64,000 bases of DNA from UBA830 sp002295635 (GTDB lineage Bacteria > Pseudomonadota > Alphaproteobacteria > MPNO01 > UBA830): the NCBI GenBank assembly GCA_002295635.1, contig DBHK01000016.1, forward strand, positions 1-64,000, read 5' to 3'. This document shows positions 16,828 through 25,180 of the stretch, piece after piece; the stretch's first letter is position 1; each line of letters starts with the position of its first letter. A program made the position numbers and the translations under genes. The notes beneath the pieces were generated by a model. That model made no database searches and was not told the DNA's origin. It was given only the letters and a program-made list of their open reading frames with translations.

Positions 16828-17415
16828 CTACACCTCGCCTAATTCGTTTGCCAACTTCATAAGTTCTGTTCGGTATTCCTGGGCACGCTCGGAATAACTC
16901 TCGAATGACCAGTCGAACCCTAGGATCTCGTCTCGCGAGAGTTCTCGCATCAGTTTAGCGGGCCGTCCCGCCCATAACTCACCCCCCTTAACCGTCTTTC
17001 CCGGGGTAAGCATCGCGCCACCAGCCAGCATCCCGTGTGTTTCGATCGTACATTGGTCAAGGACAATAGATCCCATACCGATAAAAGCCTTATCCTGAAT
17101 ATTACAGGCATGCAACAACGCCATATGACCAATCGTTATATCATTTCCGATCCATGTTCCCTGAAACTTCGAATGCACGTGGATGACAGTACCATCCTGA
17201 ATATTCACTCGTTCTCCGATGCGTATAGGGTTATCATCACCACGGATGACAGAATTGAACCAGACTGATGAACCGGCACCGATCTCCACATCTCCAATCA
17301 CGCTCGCTCCCGGCGCGATGAACACATCGTCCGCAATTTTTGGCCACTTCCCCCGAAACGGCAATATATTACCCTGAGTTTGGGCCATTAGTATTTGCCT
17401 CTTTTTTGCAGCCAT
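16828..17415 (-). CDS. gamma-class carbonic anhydrase-family protein
   Basis: 195 residues with a left-handed beta-helix of hexapeptide repeats (IAPGASVIGDVEIGAGSSVW). The three zinc histidines of the gamma class can be placed: His79 in TVIHVH, His97 and His102 in IGHMALLHAC. C-terminal helix as in YrdA/PaaY relatives. The start at 17415 overlaps the stop of argC by one base (TGATG), implying translational coupling; an in-frame ATG at 17388 would give the more usual N-terminus. The reaction is CO2 hydration or an acyl/CoA-related hydrolysis in PaaY-type members; the sequence alone does not decide. Confidence 0.87.
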   Translation of the reverse strand: MAAKKRQILMAQTQGNILPFRGKWPKIADDVFIAPGASVIGDVEIGAGSSVWFNSVIRGDDNPIRIGERVNIQDGTVIHVHSKFQGTWIGNDITIGHMALLHACNIQDKAFIGMGSIVLDQCTIETHGMLAGGAMLTPGKTVKGGELWAGRPAKLMRELSRDEILGFDWSFESYSERAQEYRTELMKLANELGEV

Positions 17416-18368
17416 CAGTCGAGCCCAGCTTTTTCCTCTAGACCGAGCATAAGATTAAGGCACTGTACCGCCTGGCCAGATGCACCCTTACCTAGATTGT
17501 CAAGTTGCGCCGCAAGGATCACTTGCTTTGTCTCTTCGTTGCTGAAAACAAAAATGCGAAGCTCGTTCGTGTCATTAAGTTCTTCGGCATCCAAGAATGC
17601 AATTCTATCTGTCGTTTCGGCCTTATCCACCACCGATACGAAAGAACATCCTTGGTACCAAGCCTGCATAATTTCAGTGATGTCGGCTGTGGATTGGAGT
17701 GCCGGGAGGCTCCAGAGTTGTAGTGGAACCTGCACGATCATTCCCTGACGGAAGCGCGCTACACTCGGGCTGAAGACGGGAGGATGTTTAAGAGCGGAAT
17801 ATTTTTGAATCTCCGGTGTATGCTTATGGGCAAGGCCGAGACCGTACCCGAACCAGGCACTATCTATCGAATTTTTCGCATCAGGGTTTTCCATTCGTGC
17901 GATTAGAGATTTACCGCCGCCCGAATATCCCGAGACGGCATTGATCGTAACCGGAAAATCAACCGGCACTATTCCTGTTTCAACTATTGGGCGGACCAAC
18001 GCGATAGCACCGGTCGGATAACAGCCGGGGTTGGTAACACGTGCAGCGCCGCTAATCTTATCGGCCTGTTCGGAGGTCATCTCAGGGAAACCATAGGTCC
18101 ATTCCTTAGATATCCGATGCGCTGTCGACGCGTCGATCACGCGGGTGGTTTTGTTGTCAATCATGGAAACCGCGGTACGCGACGCATCATCTGGTAGACA
18201 CAATATCGCGACACTAGCGTCATTGAGAGCCTCTCGCCGGGCTTTTGGGTCTTTTCGTTTGTCGTTGGCAAGGCGGATCAGGTCCAGTTCCGGTCTGCCC
18301 TCCAACCGGTCGAGAATGTTTAATCCGGTGGTACCTTCAGCACCATCGATAAAAATACTATGGGTCAT
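17415..18368 (-). CDS. argC: N-acetyl-gamma-glutamyl-phosphate reductase, short (type II) form
   Basis: 317 residues. ArgC reduces N-acetylglutamyl phosphate to the semialdehyde with NADPH in arginine synthesis. The N-terminal nucleotide-binding loop is IDGAEGTTGLNILDRL and the catalytic Cys116 sits in TNPGCYPTG. The length and the EGTTG loop mark the shorter class common in alphaproteobacteria rather than the about 345-residue class. It is upstream of, and one-base-overlapped with, the gamma carbonic anhydrase. In many alphaproteobacteria argC follows rpsI, as here, read in the same direction; a terminator-like hairpin lies between the two. Confidence 0.93.
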   Translation of the reverse strand: MTHSIFIDGAEGTTGLNILDRLEGRPELDLIRLANDKRKDPKARREALNDASVAILCLPDDASRTAVSMIDNKTTRVIDASTAHRISKEWTYGFPEMTSEQADKISGAARVTNPGCYPTGAIALVRPIVETGIVPVDFPVTINAVSGYSGGGKSLIARMENPDAKNSIDSAWFGYGLGLAHKHTPEIQKYSALKHPPVFSPSVARFRQGMIVQVPLQLWSLPALQSTADITEIMQAWYQGCSFVSVVDKAETTDRIAFLDAEELNDTNELRIFVFSNEETKQVILAAQLDNLGKGASGQAVQCLNLMLGLEEKAGLD

Positions 18369-18611
18369 AGTTCGTGATTAAACCTCAGGGGGTTTCGCAT
18401 CAACCCGCCAAATGAATACAATTCGTTCCACAGAAATACATTCGAAGTCAACCATACGGGCAAGCATCCATAAAAAAGTACCTTATATTCATTAATAAAT
18501 AATTTAAAATCGTGTAATGGAACTCAAGTCATATGGCTTAAGATAAGAATTTATTGATACAACAGCCTTTATAGGAATACTTATCAAAATAAGGTAATCC
18601 GTAAATCGATG

Positions 18612-18640
18612 AAAAAGGGCGCCCCTCTCGGGACGCCCCT
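18612..18640 (-). terminator. Rho-independent terminator of the rplM-rpsI operon
   Basis: On the minus strand GGGCGTCCC-GAGA-GGGGCGCCC forms a nine-pair GC-rich stem with a four-base loop, followed directly by TTTTT. It begins 27 bp beyond the rpsI stop, the expected place for ending the ribosomal operon. Confidence 0.88.
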
Positions 18641-18666
18641 TGCAATCAAAACTGGCTGTCCCAACC

Positions 18667-19254
18667 TTAGCGTTTTGAGAATTGAAAGGACCGGCGCGCC
18701 TTGCGCTTGCCGTATTTCTTACGTTCGACTGCCCGAGAATCCCGGGTAAGAAAACCGCCCTGTTTAAGAGTCGGTCGGAGGCCCGGCTCAAAATAGGTCA
18801 GCGCCCTTGAAATACCGTGGCGCACTGCACCAGCCTGACCTGACAAACCGCCACCGGACACCGTACACCAGACATCATATTGGGTCGAGCGGTTAGCTGC
18901 TGCCATCGGCTGGCCAATAATCATCTGCAAAACCGGTCTTACGAAATAATCCGGTCCGTTCTTGCCATTCACTGTAAGCTGCCCACTACCCGGCTTGATC
19001 CAGACACGCGCAACCGCGTTCTTGCGCTTACCGGTCGCGTAGGCGCGACCCTGGGCGTCAAGTTTCGGTTCTGTCTGCGCAATCAAAGGTTCCGACGCGA
19101 CAGGCTGAGCCGTTGGCGGTTTTTCTTCTGCAGGTGTCGCCGTCTTTCCCTCAAGCCCTTCAGTCACCACCTGTTCAGCCGCAGCTGCTTCAGCCTGCGC
19201 TTCTTTTAGAGCCTCTCCCAATGCTCCGCCGGTATTTTCTTCTTGATCCGCCAT
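18667..19254 (-). CDS. rpsI: 30S ribosomal protein S9 with N-terminal extension
   Basis: 195 residues; the conserved S9 body starts near residue 69 (YATGKRKNAVARVWIKPGSG) and ends in the basic tail KKYGKRKARRSFQFSKR that reaches the P site tRNA. The first about 65 residues are an acidic, Ala/Glu/Pro-rich extension of low complexity, as known in other alphaproteobacteria but longer than in many. The start at ATG 19254 has GAGGAG upstream. It follows rplM by two bases, the universal pair. Confidence 0.97.
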   Translation of the reverse strand: MADQEENTGGALGEALKEAQAEAAAAEQVVTEGLEGKTATPAEEKPPTAQPVASEPLIAQTEPKLDAQGRAYATGKRKNAVARVWIKPGSGQLTVNGKNGPDYFVRPVLQMIIGQPMAAANRSTQYDVWCTVSGGGLSGQAGAVRHGISRALTYFEPGLRPTLKQGGFLTRDSRAVERKKYGKRKARRSFQFSKR

Positions 19255-19256
19255 AC

Positions 19257-19721
19257 TCAGGCGCTCCTCTTGTTCTTCGAATTCAACGACCCAACATCCA
19301 GAACTTCCGGATTCTGAGCTTCGTGACCGTGCTCTATTCCAGAGTAAACGCGCAGTTTGGTGAGTTGCAAGCGACCCAGTTTCGTCTTTGGCAGCATTCG
19401 TTCGACCGCCTTTCTTACTATACGATCAGCCTTACCGTCAGCGATCAGCTTTTCAGGAGTAACCGATTTTATACCACCAGGGTAACCGGTATGACGGTAG
19501 TAGACTTTATCGGTTAATTTTTTACCGGTCATCGCTACCTTTTCCGCGTTGATGACAATAACACCATCACCGCAATCCACATGGGGCGTAAAAATAGGCT
19601 TGTGCTTCCCGCGGAGAATCTTGGCACAAATGGAGGCCATCCGACCAAGAACGAGATCCTCGGCATCAATCAGATACCACTTGGTCTCGATATCCGCAGC
19701 TTTTGCGGAAATTGTTTTCAT
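19257..19721 (-). CDS. rplM: 50S ribosomal protein L13
   Basis: 154 residues from ATG 19721; the upstream in-frame extension to 19766 has no match to L13. Family stretches are KWYLIDAEDLVLGRMAS, ILRGKHKPIFTPHVDCGD, YYRHTGYPGG and AVERMLPKTKLGR. L13 binds 23S rRNA early in large-subunit assembly. First gene of the rplM-rpsI operon. Confidence 0.97.
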   Translation of the reverse strand: MKTISAKAADIETKWYLIDAEDLVLGRMASICAKILRGKHKPIFTPHVDCGDGVIVINAEKVAMTGKKLTDKVYYRHTGYPGGIKSVTPEKLIADGKADRIVRKAVERMLPKTKLGRLQLTKLRVYSGIEHGHEAQNPEVLDVGSLNSKNKRSA

Positions 19722-20105
19722 TACATTTAATCCGAAATAAGTTTCGCCCGATAAACATCGAGTCAACGGTGGCGGAATATGACACGTAATAAGGCGGTGT
19801 CAATGCCTGTGCAGTCAAAAAATTATTGTAAATCAATCCGGTAGAAATGAGGTATCATATTACCTCATTTCTACCGCTGACAGATAGAGTTTTATATGCC
19901 ATGGACTTAACGTCCCCAGAAATGAATATTAGGTATTTTATTTATGGATAAATAAAATCTGTGCCTAGGTCGCCTATCTACTTTTAAGATCATACCAAAC
20001 GATATCAGAAAACTTAAAATTGGCGTAATTTTGCGCCTCTAAGTGGGACAACAACTCTATATTTGTCTATGAATTTGTTATAGAGCTAATGGGGGTACGA
20101 CGATC
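19722..20105. other. 384-bp divergent region between rplM and a crotonase gene
   Basis: No coding feature. It must hold the rplM promoter (minus strand) and that of the enoyl-CoA hydratase-like gene (plus strand). Its one clear structure is the long inverted repeat at 19840-19875. The part from 19900 to 20060 is AT-rich, with several TATAAT-like hexamers but no decisive pair. Confidence 0.5.
19840..19875. repeat. 36-bp inverted repeat (15-bp arms, 6-bp centre)
   Basis: GGTAGAAATGAGGTA and its exact complement TACCTCATTTCTACC flank TCATAT. No T-run follows on either strand, so it is not a standard terminator. It lies about 120 bp upstream of the L13 start and about 230 bp upstream of the crotonase start. 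It may be an operator, an RNA hairpin in a leader, or a dispersed palindromic repeat; no second copy is visible in the window. Confidence 0.6.
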
Positions 20106-20897
20106 ATGGGTAAGAAAGAAGACGAAAATATACTTCTTCGCTCGGACGTAGATGGCATTGCAACCTTGAGCCTAAACCGCCCGCACGCACGGAACGCGCT
20201 TTCAAGGGATCTGATGTCGGCGCTTCAAACAGAGTTGGATCAGATTTCCACCGATGACAATGTCCGGGTCGTCGTTATCGCAGCTGTCGGCCCTGCATTT
20301 TGTGCCGGTCACGACCTCCGCGAATTACGGGTGTCACCCCGACGCGCCACCTATGAGGCCTTATTCGCGCAATGCTCCAAACTTATGCTCTCAATCACTC
20401 GTATCCCACAACCCGTAATCGCAAAGGTTCAAGCCACGGCAACCGCGGCGGGCTGCCAACTAGTTGCGACATGCGACCTCGCTATCGCGGCGGATACAGC
20501 CAAGTTTGCGACACCGGGAGTTAACATCGGGCTGTTCTGCTCGACGCCGATGGTCGCAGTTAGTCGTAATATTGGACGAAAACGAATGATGGAAATGCTT
20601 TTGACAGGCGAAATGATTGATTCGGAAATGGCAGAATCAGCTGGGTTAATCAATAGCCGCTGTCCAGCTGAGGAGTTGACCGACGTGGTCGACCGATTAT
20701 GCAAGAAAATCTCCTCTAAGTCAGCGCTTACTTTACGAATTGGAAAAGAAGCCTTTCATCGTCAATTAGATATGCCGCTGGAAGATGCCTACGCATATAC
20801 AAGCGAAGCCATGGTCATCAATATGATGGCGAATGACGCAGAGGAAGGCATAGACGCCTTCCTTGAAAAACGTTCCCCCGTGTGGCTTGGAAAGTGA
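20106..20897 (+). CDS. crotonase-superfamily protein (ECHDC3-like)
   Basis: 263 residues with the crotonase fold: oxyanion-hole stretch AFCAGHDLREL and the CoA-binding region. The two glutamates of classical enoyl-CoA hydratase are replaced: Gln in TAAGCQLVATCDLAIA and Gly in ATPGVNIGLFCSTP. The TPGVNIGLFCSTP motif is the one known from ECHDC3-type proteins, whose activity is poorly defined. It should still bind an acyl-CoA. A 2-enoyl-CoA hydratase label would probably be wrong. It stands alone, about 200 bp from the next gene. Confidence 0.82.
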   Translation: MGKKEDENILLRSDVDGIATLSLNRPHARNALSRDLMSALQTELDQISTDDNVRVVVIAAVGPAFCAGHDLRELRVSPRRATYEALFAQCSKLMLSITRIPQPVIAKVQATATAAGCQLVATCDLAIAADTAKFATPGVNIGLFCSTPMVAVSRNIGRKRMMEMLLTGEMIDSEMAESAGLINSRCPAEELTDVVDRLCKKISSKSALTLRIGKEAFHRQLDMPLEDAYAYTSEAMVINMMANDAEEGIDAFLEKRSPVWLGK

Positions 20898-21098
20898 TTT
20901 GATGATCTTGCATTTTTCCAAATTTGATACTCATTCGCCAATCGAAAATCTCTTCCTCCCGAGAGATTTATCGGCAAAAGAATCAATATGCACTTCGATA
21001 GTTGGGGAATTACAGGTTTTAAAGATGAGGAAGATAAATTTAGGTTTTCTGAAACAATATGAAATGCGCGTCAGACCTATTATCGGAAACACCTGCTG

Positions 21099-21596
21099 AT
21101 GAACGATTTCAATTATACCGATGGACTGATCCGGCAGATTCTAAAACGAACATCAACCATCGCTATGGTAGGCGCTTCAGGTAATTGGTTACGACCCAGC
21201 AACTTTGCGATGAAGTATCTTCAACAAAAAGGGTATCGGGTGATACCGGTTAATCCCATCTCCTCTGGGACCGACATTCATGGCGAAACATGTTACGCAG
21301 AACTAATAGACGTTCCTGGACCCTTTGAAATGGTTGATATATTTCGGCGATCTGAAGAAGCGGGCGCGTTTGTAGACCAAGCGATTGACCTGAAAGAGGA
21401 AAAAGGAATTCAAGTAATCTGGATGCAGCTAGGCGTGGTTGACGAAGATGCCGCTGATCGTGCTCGAGCGGCGGGACTTACTGTGATTATGGACCGGTGT
21501 CCTAAAATCGAATTTGGTCGTCTCAACCACGAGCTGTCATGGTCGGGTATCAACTCTGGTATTATCTCTTCCAAACGACCCCGTCTTACTCGTTAG
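21099..21596 (+). CDS. CoA-binding domain protein (YccU-like)
   Basis: 165 residues made of one succinyl-CoA-ligase-like Rossmann CoA-binding domain: TIAMVGASGNWLRPSNFAMK, YLQQKGYRVIPVNP, and VIWMQLGVVDEDAADRARAAG with a conserved DRCPKIE at the end. Stand-alone members bind CoA, with unknown role. It lies 10 bp before metY on the same strand, a conserved pairing in alphaproteobacteria, which suggests a link to sulfur amino-acid or CoA metabolism. Confidence 0.85.
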   Translation: MNDFNYTDGLIRQILKRTSTIAMVGASGNWLRPSNFAMKYLQQKGYRVIPVNPISSGTDIHGETCYAELIDVPGPFEMVDIFRRSEEAGAFVDQAIDLKEEKGIQVIWMQLGVVDEDAADRARAAGLTVIMDRCPKIEFGRLNHELSWSGINSGIISSKRPRLTR

Positions 21597-21606
21597 GACC
21601 CGTGAC

Positions 21607-22902
21607 ATGACTAATTTTACTAGCAAGGTAGGATATGGTTTTGAAACGCGCGCAATTCACGCGGGCGCGGCACCAGACTCCGCAACGGGTGCAAGAAATA
21701 CACCGATCCATCATTCCACGTCCTATGTTTTCGACGATGTTGACCATGCCGCCTCACTATTCAACCTTCAGTCGTTTGGCTTCATCTATTCTCGGCTGAC
21801 GAATCCGACGGTAGCAGTACTTGAAGAGCGCGTAGCTAATCTGGAGGGGGGCCGCGCCGCCTGCGCCGCTGGTTCCGGCCACGCCGCACAGTTTCTTACA
21901 TTCTTCACCCTGCTTGAACCGGGCGATCACTTTATAGCGTCACGCAATCTCTACGGTGGTTCAATTACACAATTTGGTGTGTCTTTCAAGAAACTCGGCT
22001 GGAATTGCGATTTCGCCGACCCGTTAGAGCCCGAAACTTTCCGCACCGCTCTTAGAGATAATTCAAAGGCAATATTTATAGAATCCGTTTCAAATCCATC
22101 TAGCGTAATAGGTGATATTGAGGTTATTGCAGCGATCGCTCAGGAAGCTGGTATTCCGCTGATAGTCGATAACACGATGGCGACTCCCTATCTTTTCAAT
22201 CCAATCGATCATGGTGCCGATATCGTAATCCATTCAACAACCAAGTACCTAAACGGACACGGCAATTCGATGGGCGGAGTAATAGTGGAGTCGGGTAAAT
22301 TCGACTGGGCTCAAAACGAAAAGTTTCCGTCACTGACAAAACCCGACAATGCTTATCACGGACTTTCATTCTATGAGACTTTCGGGGATTTTGGCTTCAC
22401 TATGCGGGTTCGCGCAGTCGCCCTTCGTGATTTCGGCCCCGCCCTATCTCCAACAAACGCGTTTATGACCCTTACCGGCATCGAGACACTTCCGCTTCGC
22501 ATGGAAAGGCACGTCGCCAATGCGGAAGTTATCGCAAGCTGGCTAAATGATCATCCTGCCATCGCTTGGGTCTCCTATGCGAGCCTTCCTTCCAGCCCAT
22601 CATTTGAAAGCAAAATTAAATATTTTGAGAAAGGCTGTGGTTCTGTTTTCACGTTTGGTTTGAAAGGGGGATTCGACTCTGGTATTCGACTGGTTGAGGG
22701 CTGCAACCTTATCTCCCACCTCGCGAATGTCGGGGATACTCGCAGCTTGATACTGCATCCAGCATCAACCACGCACCGGCAACTGACTGAAGAACAGCAA
22801 ATCGCTGCCGGGGCCGGGCCCGACGTGGTCCGGCTCTCTGTCGGCATCGAGACAGCCGAAGATATTATCGCCGACCTCGATCAAGCCTTACTATCTATTT
22901 AA
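21607..22902 (+). CDS. metY: O-acetylhomoserine sulfhydrylase (MetY-type, PLP)
   Basis: 431 residues from ATG 21607 (an in-frame extension to 21514 lies in the previous gene and is rejected). Cys/Met-metabolism PLP family: FIYSRLTNPT, the AAGSGHAAQ phosphate-binding turn, LIVDNTMATPYLFNP and the PLP lysine in HSTTKYLNGHG. C-terminal SLILHPASTTHRQL and VRLSVGIET are typical of MetY. It makes homocysteine from O-acetylhomoserine and sulfide in the cytosol. Coupled to the CoA-binding gene by position. MetZ-type O-succinyl specificity is possible but the length favours MetY. Confidence 0.9.
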   Translation: MTNFTSKVGYGFETRAIHAGAAPDSATGARNTPIHHSTSYVFDDVDHAASLFNLQSFGFIYSRLTNPTVAVLEERVANLEGGRAACAAGSGHAAQFLTFFTLLEPGDHFIASRNLYGGSITQFGVSFKKLGWNCDFADPLEPETFRTALRDNSKAIFIESVSNPSSVIGDIEVIAAIAQEAGIPLIVDNTMATPYLFNPIDHGADIVIHSTTKYLNGHGNSMGGVIVESGKFDWAQNEKFPSLTKPDNAYHGLSFYETFGDFGFTMRVRAVALRDFGPALSPTNAFMTLTGIETLPLRMERHVANAEVIASWLNDHPAIAWVSYASLPSSPSFESKIKYFEKGCGSVFTFGLKGGFDSGIRLVEGCNLISHLANVGDTRSLILHPASTTHRQLTEEQQIAAGAGPDVVRLSVGIETAEDIIADLDQALLSI

Positions 22903-23055
22903 AATTTTTATATTGGTTAAGTTTGACGGAATTTTATCCAGAGTATTTACCAAATTAATCAAAATTACCGCTGGTAATTGTCAGTTCGTGAAAGATCTCG
23001 ACCTTTGTAAATTTGCTCTCCCTTAGGCTGCCAATCCGACTACCGGTCACTCGGT

Positions 23056-24270
23056 TCACGCAGGAGAAGTTCCGCGTTCAACCGATTTGGGTAGAAACGC
23101 TGCAAAAGAGATTATAACTCCTGCTATGATAGCCATCCCGGCAAATACCCACCAGAAACCGCCGGTTAAATCATAAATACCGCCGGTTAGCGGAATGGCT
23201 ATAGAACTTATACCCAAACCAAGCACAAATTTGGCCCCGTAGGCGCTAGCTCGCCAATTTGCCGGACAGTAACGGGCCACCAGACTATTTTCTGTCGGGA
23301 GCGACGCCGTTATTAAGAACATTAATGCTCCTGCGGCCCCCACCAATGGCAGCCCGGAGACGCTGCCGGCCAACAATGCTGCTGGTATCGTAACCACATA
23401 TACCATCGGGTAAACTAGTGTCAGACGATATCGGTCAGCAAGCCAACCTCCCGCAAGTTGCCCAAGAGCGCCGATCCCAAGCGCTAACGACGCCAGTCCG
23501 CCGGCGCCAATCAACCCCGCCCACTCACCCACATCCGGCGCCCCCACCGCGAAGATCTTCGGCATTCCTACAGTTGTCGCTTGAGCCAAGAAACCTACAC
23601 ATAATACAGTGACCGATAGGATTAAAAGTCCACGGATCGCAGTAGAACGGGGTACCGCTGGATCGATGGATGCTTGTTTTTTCGACTCCCCTCCGGATAC
23701 ATTCCTAATAATCAAAAGGAATACCAATCCTGTGAGAAGAATAAGGGATCCCGGCACTATAAACGCATATCGCCAACCAAAAACCGTGGTTAGCGCACCT
23801 GCTAAAAGCGGAGTAGCGGCTATTCCGGCTGTTCCGAAAACACCATTAATCCCAAGTGCTTTGCCGCGTGCCTTCGCATTTGCTACCACCCAAGCTGTTC
23901 CGACGGGATGATAGATTGAGGAAAAAAGGCCGATTACGGATAATGAAACCGCAATTCCGAATGGCCCTGATGCAAAGCCAGCAGCAATACCCGCAGCACC
24001 GGTTCCGATAAAGAAAACCGCGAGCATGCCGGGAGCGCTCCATCGGTCGCCCAGCCAACCGGCTGGTAGAGCAGCAACGCCATACAGAACGAAACCTATG
24101 AAAGATAGTGACAACAGCTCCCCGAACGGCCGATCAAATGCAGCCTCAAGCGCAATTACGACTGTCGGATATACCAACATCATCATATGGCTATAGAAAT
24201 GCGCGACGTTAGCGAATAGTAGCGCTATGCGGCCACTACAACGTATGGAGTAAGGTGACTGGTCTTTCAT
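23056..24270 (-). CDS. MFS transporter (12 TM)
   Basis: 404 residues, about 12 hydrophobic segments, with the major-facilitator loop AGWLGDRWSAPGML between TM2 and TM3 and a matching loop AGGWLADRYRL in the second half. It is an inner-membrane secondary transporter. The cytosolic centre loop carries GGESKKQAS. Substrate not inferable; it is isolated between metY and cutA. Confidence 0.85.
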   Translation of the reverse strand: MKDQSPYSIRCSGRIALLFANVAHFYSHMMMLVYPTVVIALEAAFDRPFGELLSLSFIGFVLYGVAALPAGWLGDRWSAPGMLAVFFIGTGAAGIAAGFASGPFGIAVSLSVIGLFSSIYHPVGTAWVVANAKARGKALGINGVFGTAGIAATPLLAGALTTVFGWRYAFIVPGSLILLTGLVFLLIIRNVSGGESKKQASIDPAVPRSTAIRGLLILSVTVLCVGFLAQATTVGMPKIFAVGAPDVGEWAGLIGAGGLASLALGIGALGQLAGGWLADRYRLTLVYPMVYVVTIPAALLAGSVSGLPLVGAAGALMFLITASLPTENSLVARYCPANWRASAYGAKFVLGLGISSIAIPLTGGIYDLTGGFWWVFAGMAIIAGVIISFAAFLPKSVERGTSPA

Positions 24271-24469
24271 ATGGCTATCCAGACTAATCGATTGGGTCTA
24301 CCGTGCACAAACCAGCCCGACATGGAAAACCGTCTTCCTATACTTCTATTTATCATGAAAATTTAGCCATCGAAGAAATGGCACTCTTCGACGTCATTGT
24401 AAATATTATTTGAGTTGATATTTAACCAAACCGAAGCTTGGATGATAGCTGACAGAGAATCTGTCATTT

Positions 24470-24793
24470 TTATACATTTATCTCTGCTTCAACCCATTTC
24501 ATGAAAGCAGAATTGCCGCCCTCGATAGGAAACGAAGCCACGCATGGGCAATCATAAGAATGTAATTTATTTACCGTTTCTGTCAGCGAATCAACTCGAT
24601 CAAGAGTAGTTTTGGCGATCAGAACCAGTTCGGTTCCCTCTTTTATTTCACCGTCCCAGCGGAAAATTGACCCGACTGGACCCAAGATGTTCACGCATGC
24701 GGCTAGCCGCTCATCGACCAACGTGCGACCAATTTTTCTCGCCTCTTCAGCACTTCCAGTTGTTATGTAAATCAGTCGTATATCGTTAGTCAT
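24470..24793 (-). CDS. cutA: divalent-cation tolerance protein CutA
   Basis: 107 residues, the full CutA1 length. Family features: IYITTGSAEEARKIGRTLVDERLAACVNI, IFRWDGEIKEGTELVLIAKT and the C-terminal PIEGGNSAFMKWVEAE. CutA forms very stable trimers and binds copper; its cell role is unsettled. Stands alone. Confidence 0.93.
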   Translation of the reverse strand: MTNDIRLIYITTGSAEEARKIGRTLVDERLAACVNILGPVGSIFRWDGEIKEGTELVLIAKTTLDRVDSLTETVNKLHSYDCPCVASFPIEGGNSAFMKWVEAEINV

Positions 24794-25180
24794 TTTTTTT
24801 TACCCATTCCAAAACATAGCCCCGCGTACCTTGAACGGTCATACGGGCTCATAATTGCATGCCGTTCATACGCCAGATTAATCTTTTAATCGTTAGTTGC
24901 GATGGGAGAATACACTATGACATTAAGCCCTGAACTGCACAGAATTATTGATGTTTACGCACCATTCCGGGCAGGCGAGGTTCATGTTGTACGGACATGA
25001 TCGCACGCGTGGATTACCCAAAATATATACCTCCCAATTAAGTAGCTATCGTAATCCAATAAACGGCAAATATACGTGTTTCTGTGATTGTTCTTTCCTC
25101 ACACGCCACAAGCGTTATGATGATCCTAATTCGATGTCGTAAAGACACGTAAAAGTTTGAGCAGGGATATAGAACTCGTC
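24794..25180. other. 387-bp intergenic region between cutA and the ferredoxin reductase gene
   Basis: Divergent promoters should lie here. Apart from the 27-codon frame at 24917 nothing was recognised. A longer frame at 24948-25142 has an odd composition and no ribosome binding site. Confidence 0.45.
24917..25000 (+). CDS. possible small protein or leader peptide (27 aa)
   Basis: ATG 24917 follows GGGAG by eight bases, a good ribosome binding site, and the frame runs 27 codons to TGA at 25000. The product (MTLSPELHRIIDVYAPF at its start) looks like the beginning of a soluble protein, so this could be the remnant of a longer gene or a small gene of its own. No continuation in another frame was found. 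About 180 bp upstream of the reductase start. Confidence 0.3.
   Translation: MTLSPELHRIIDVYAPFRAGEVHVVRT

Noticed and set aside
20863..21099. 78-codon frame between the crotonase and the CoA-binding gene
   Set aside because: Starts inside the crotonase gene, no family match; a later ATG at 20902 gives 65 codons but has no adequate ribosome binding site.
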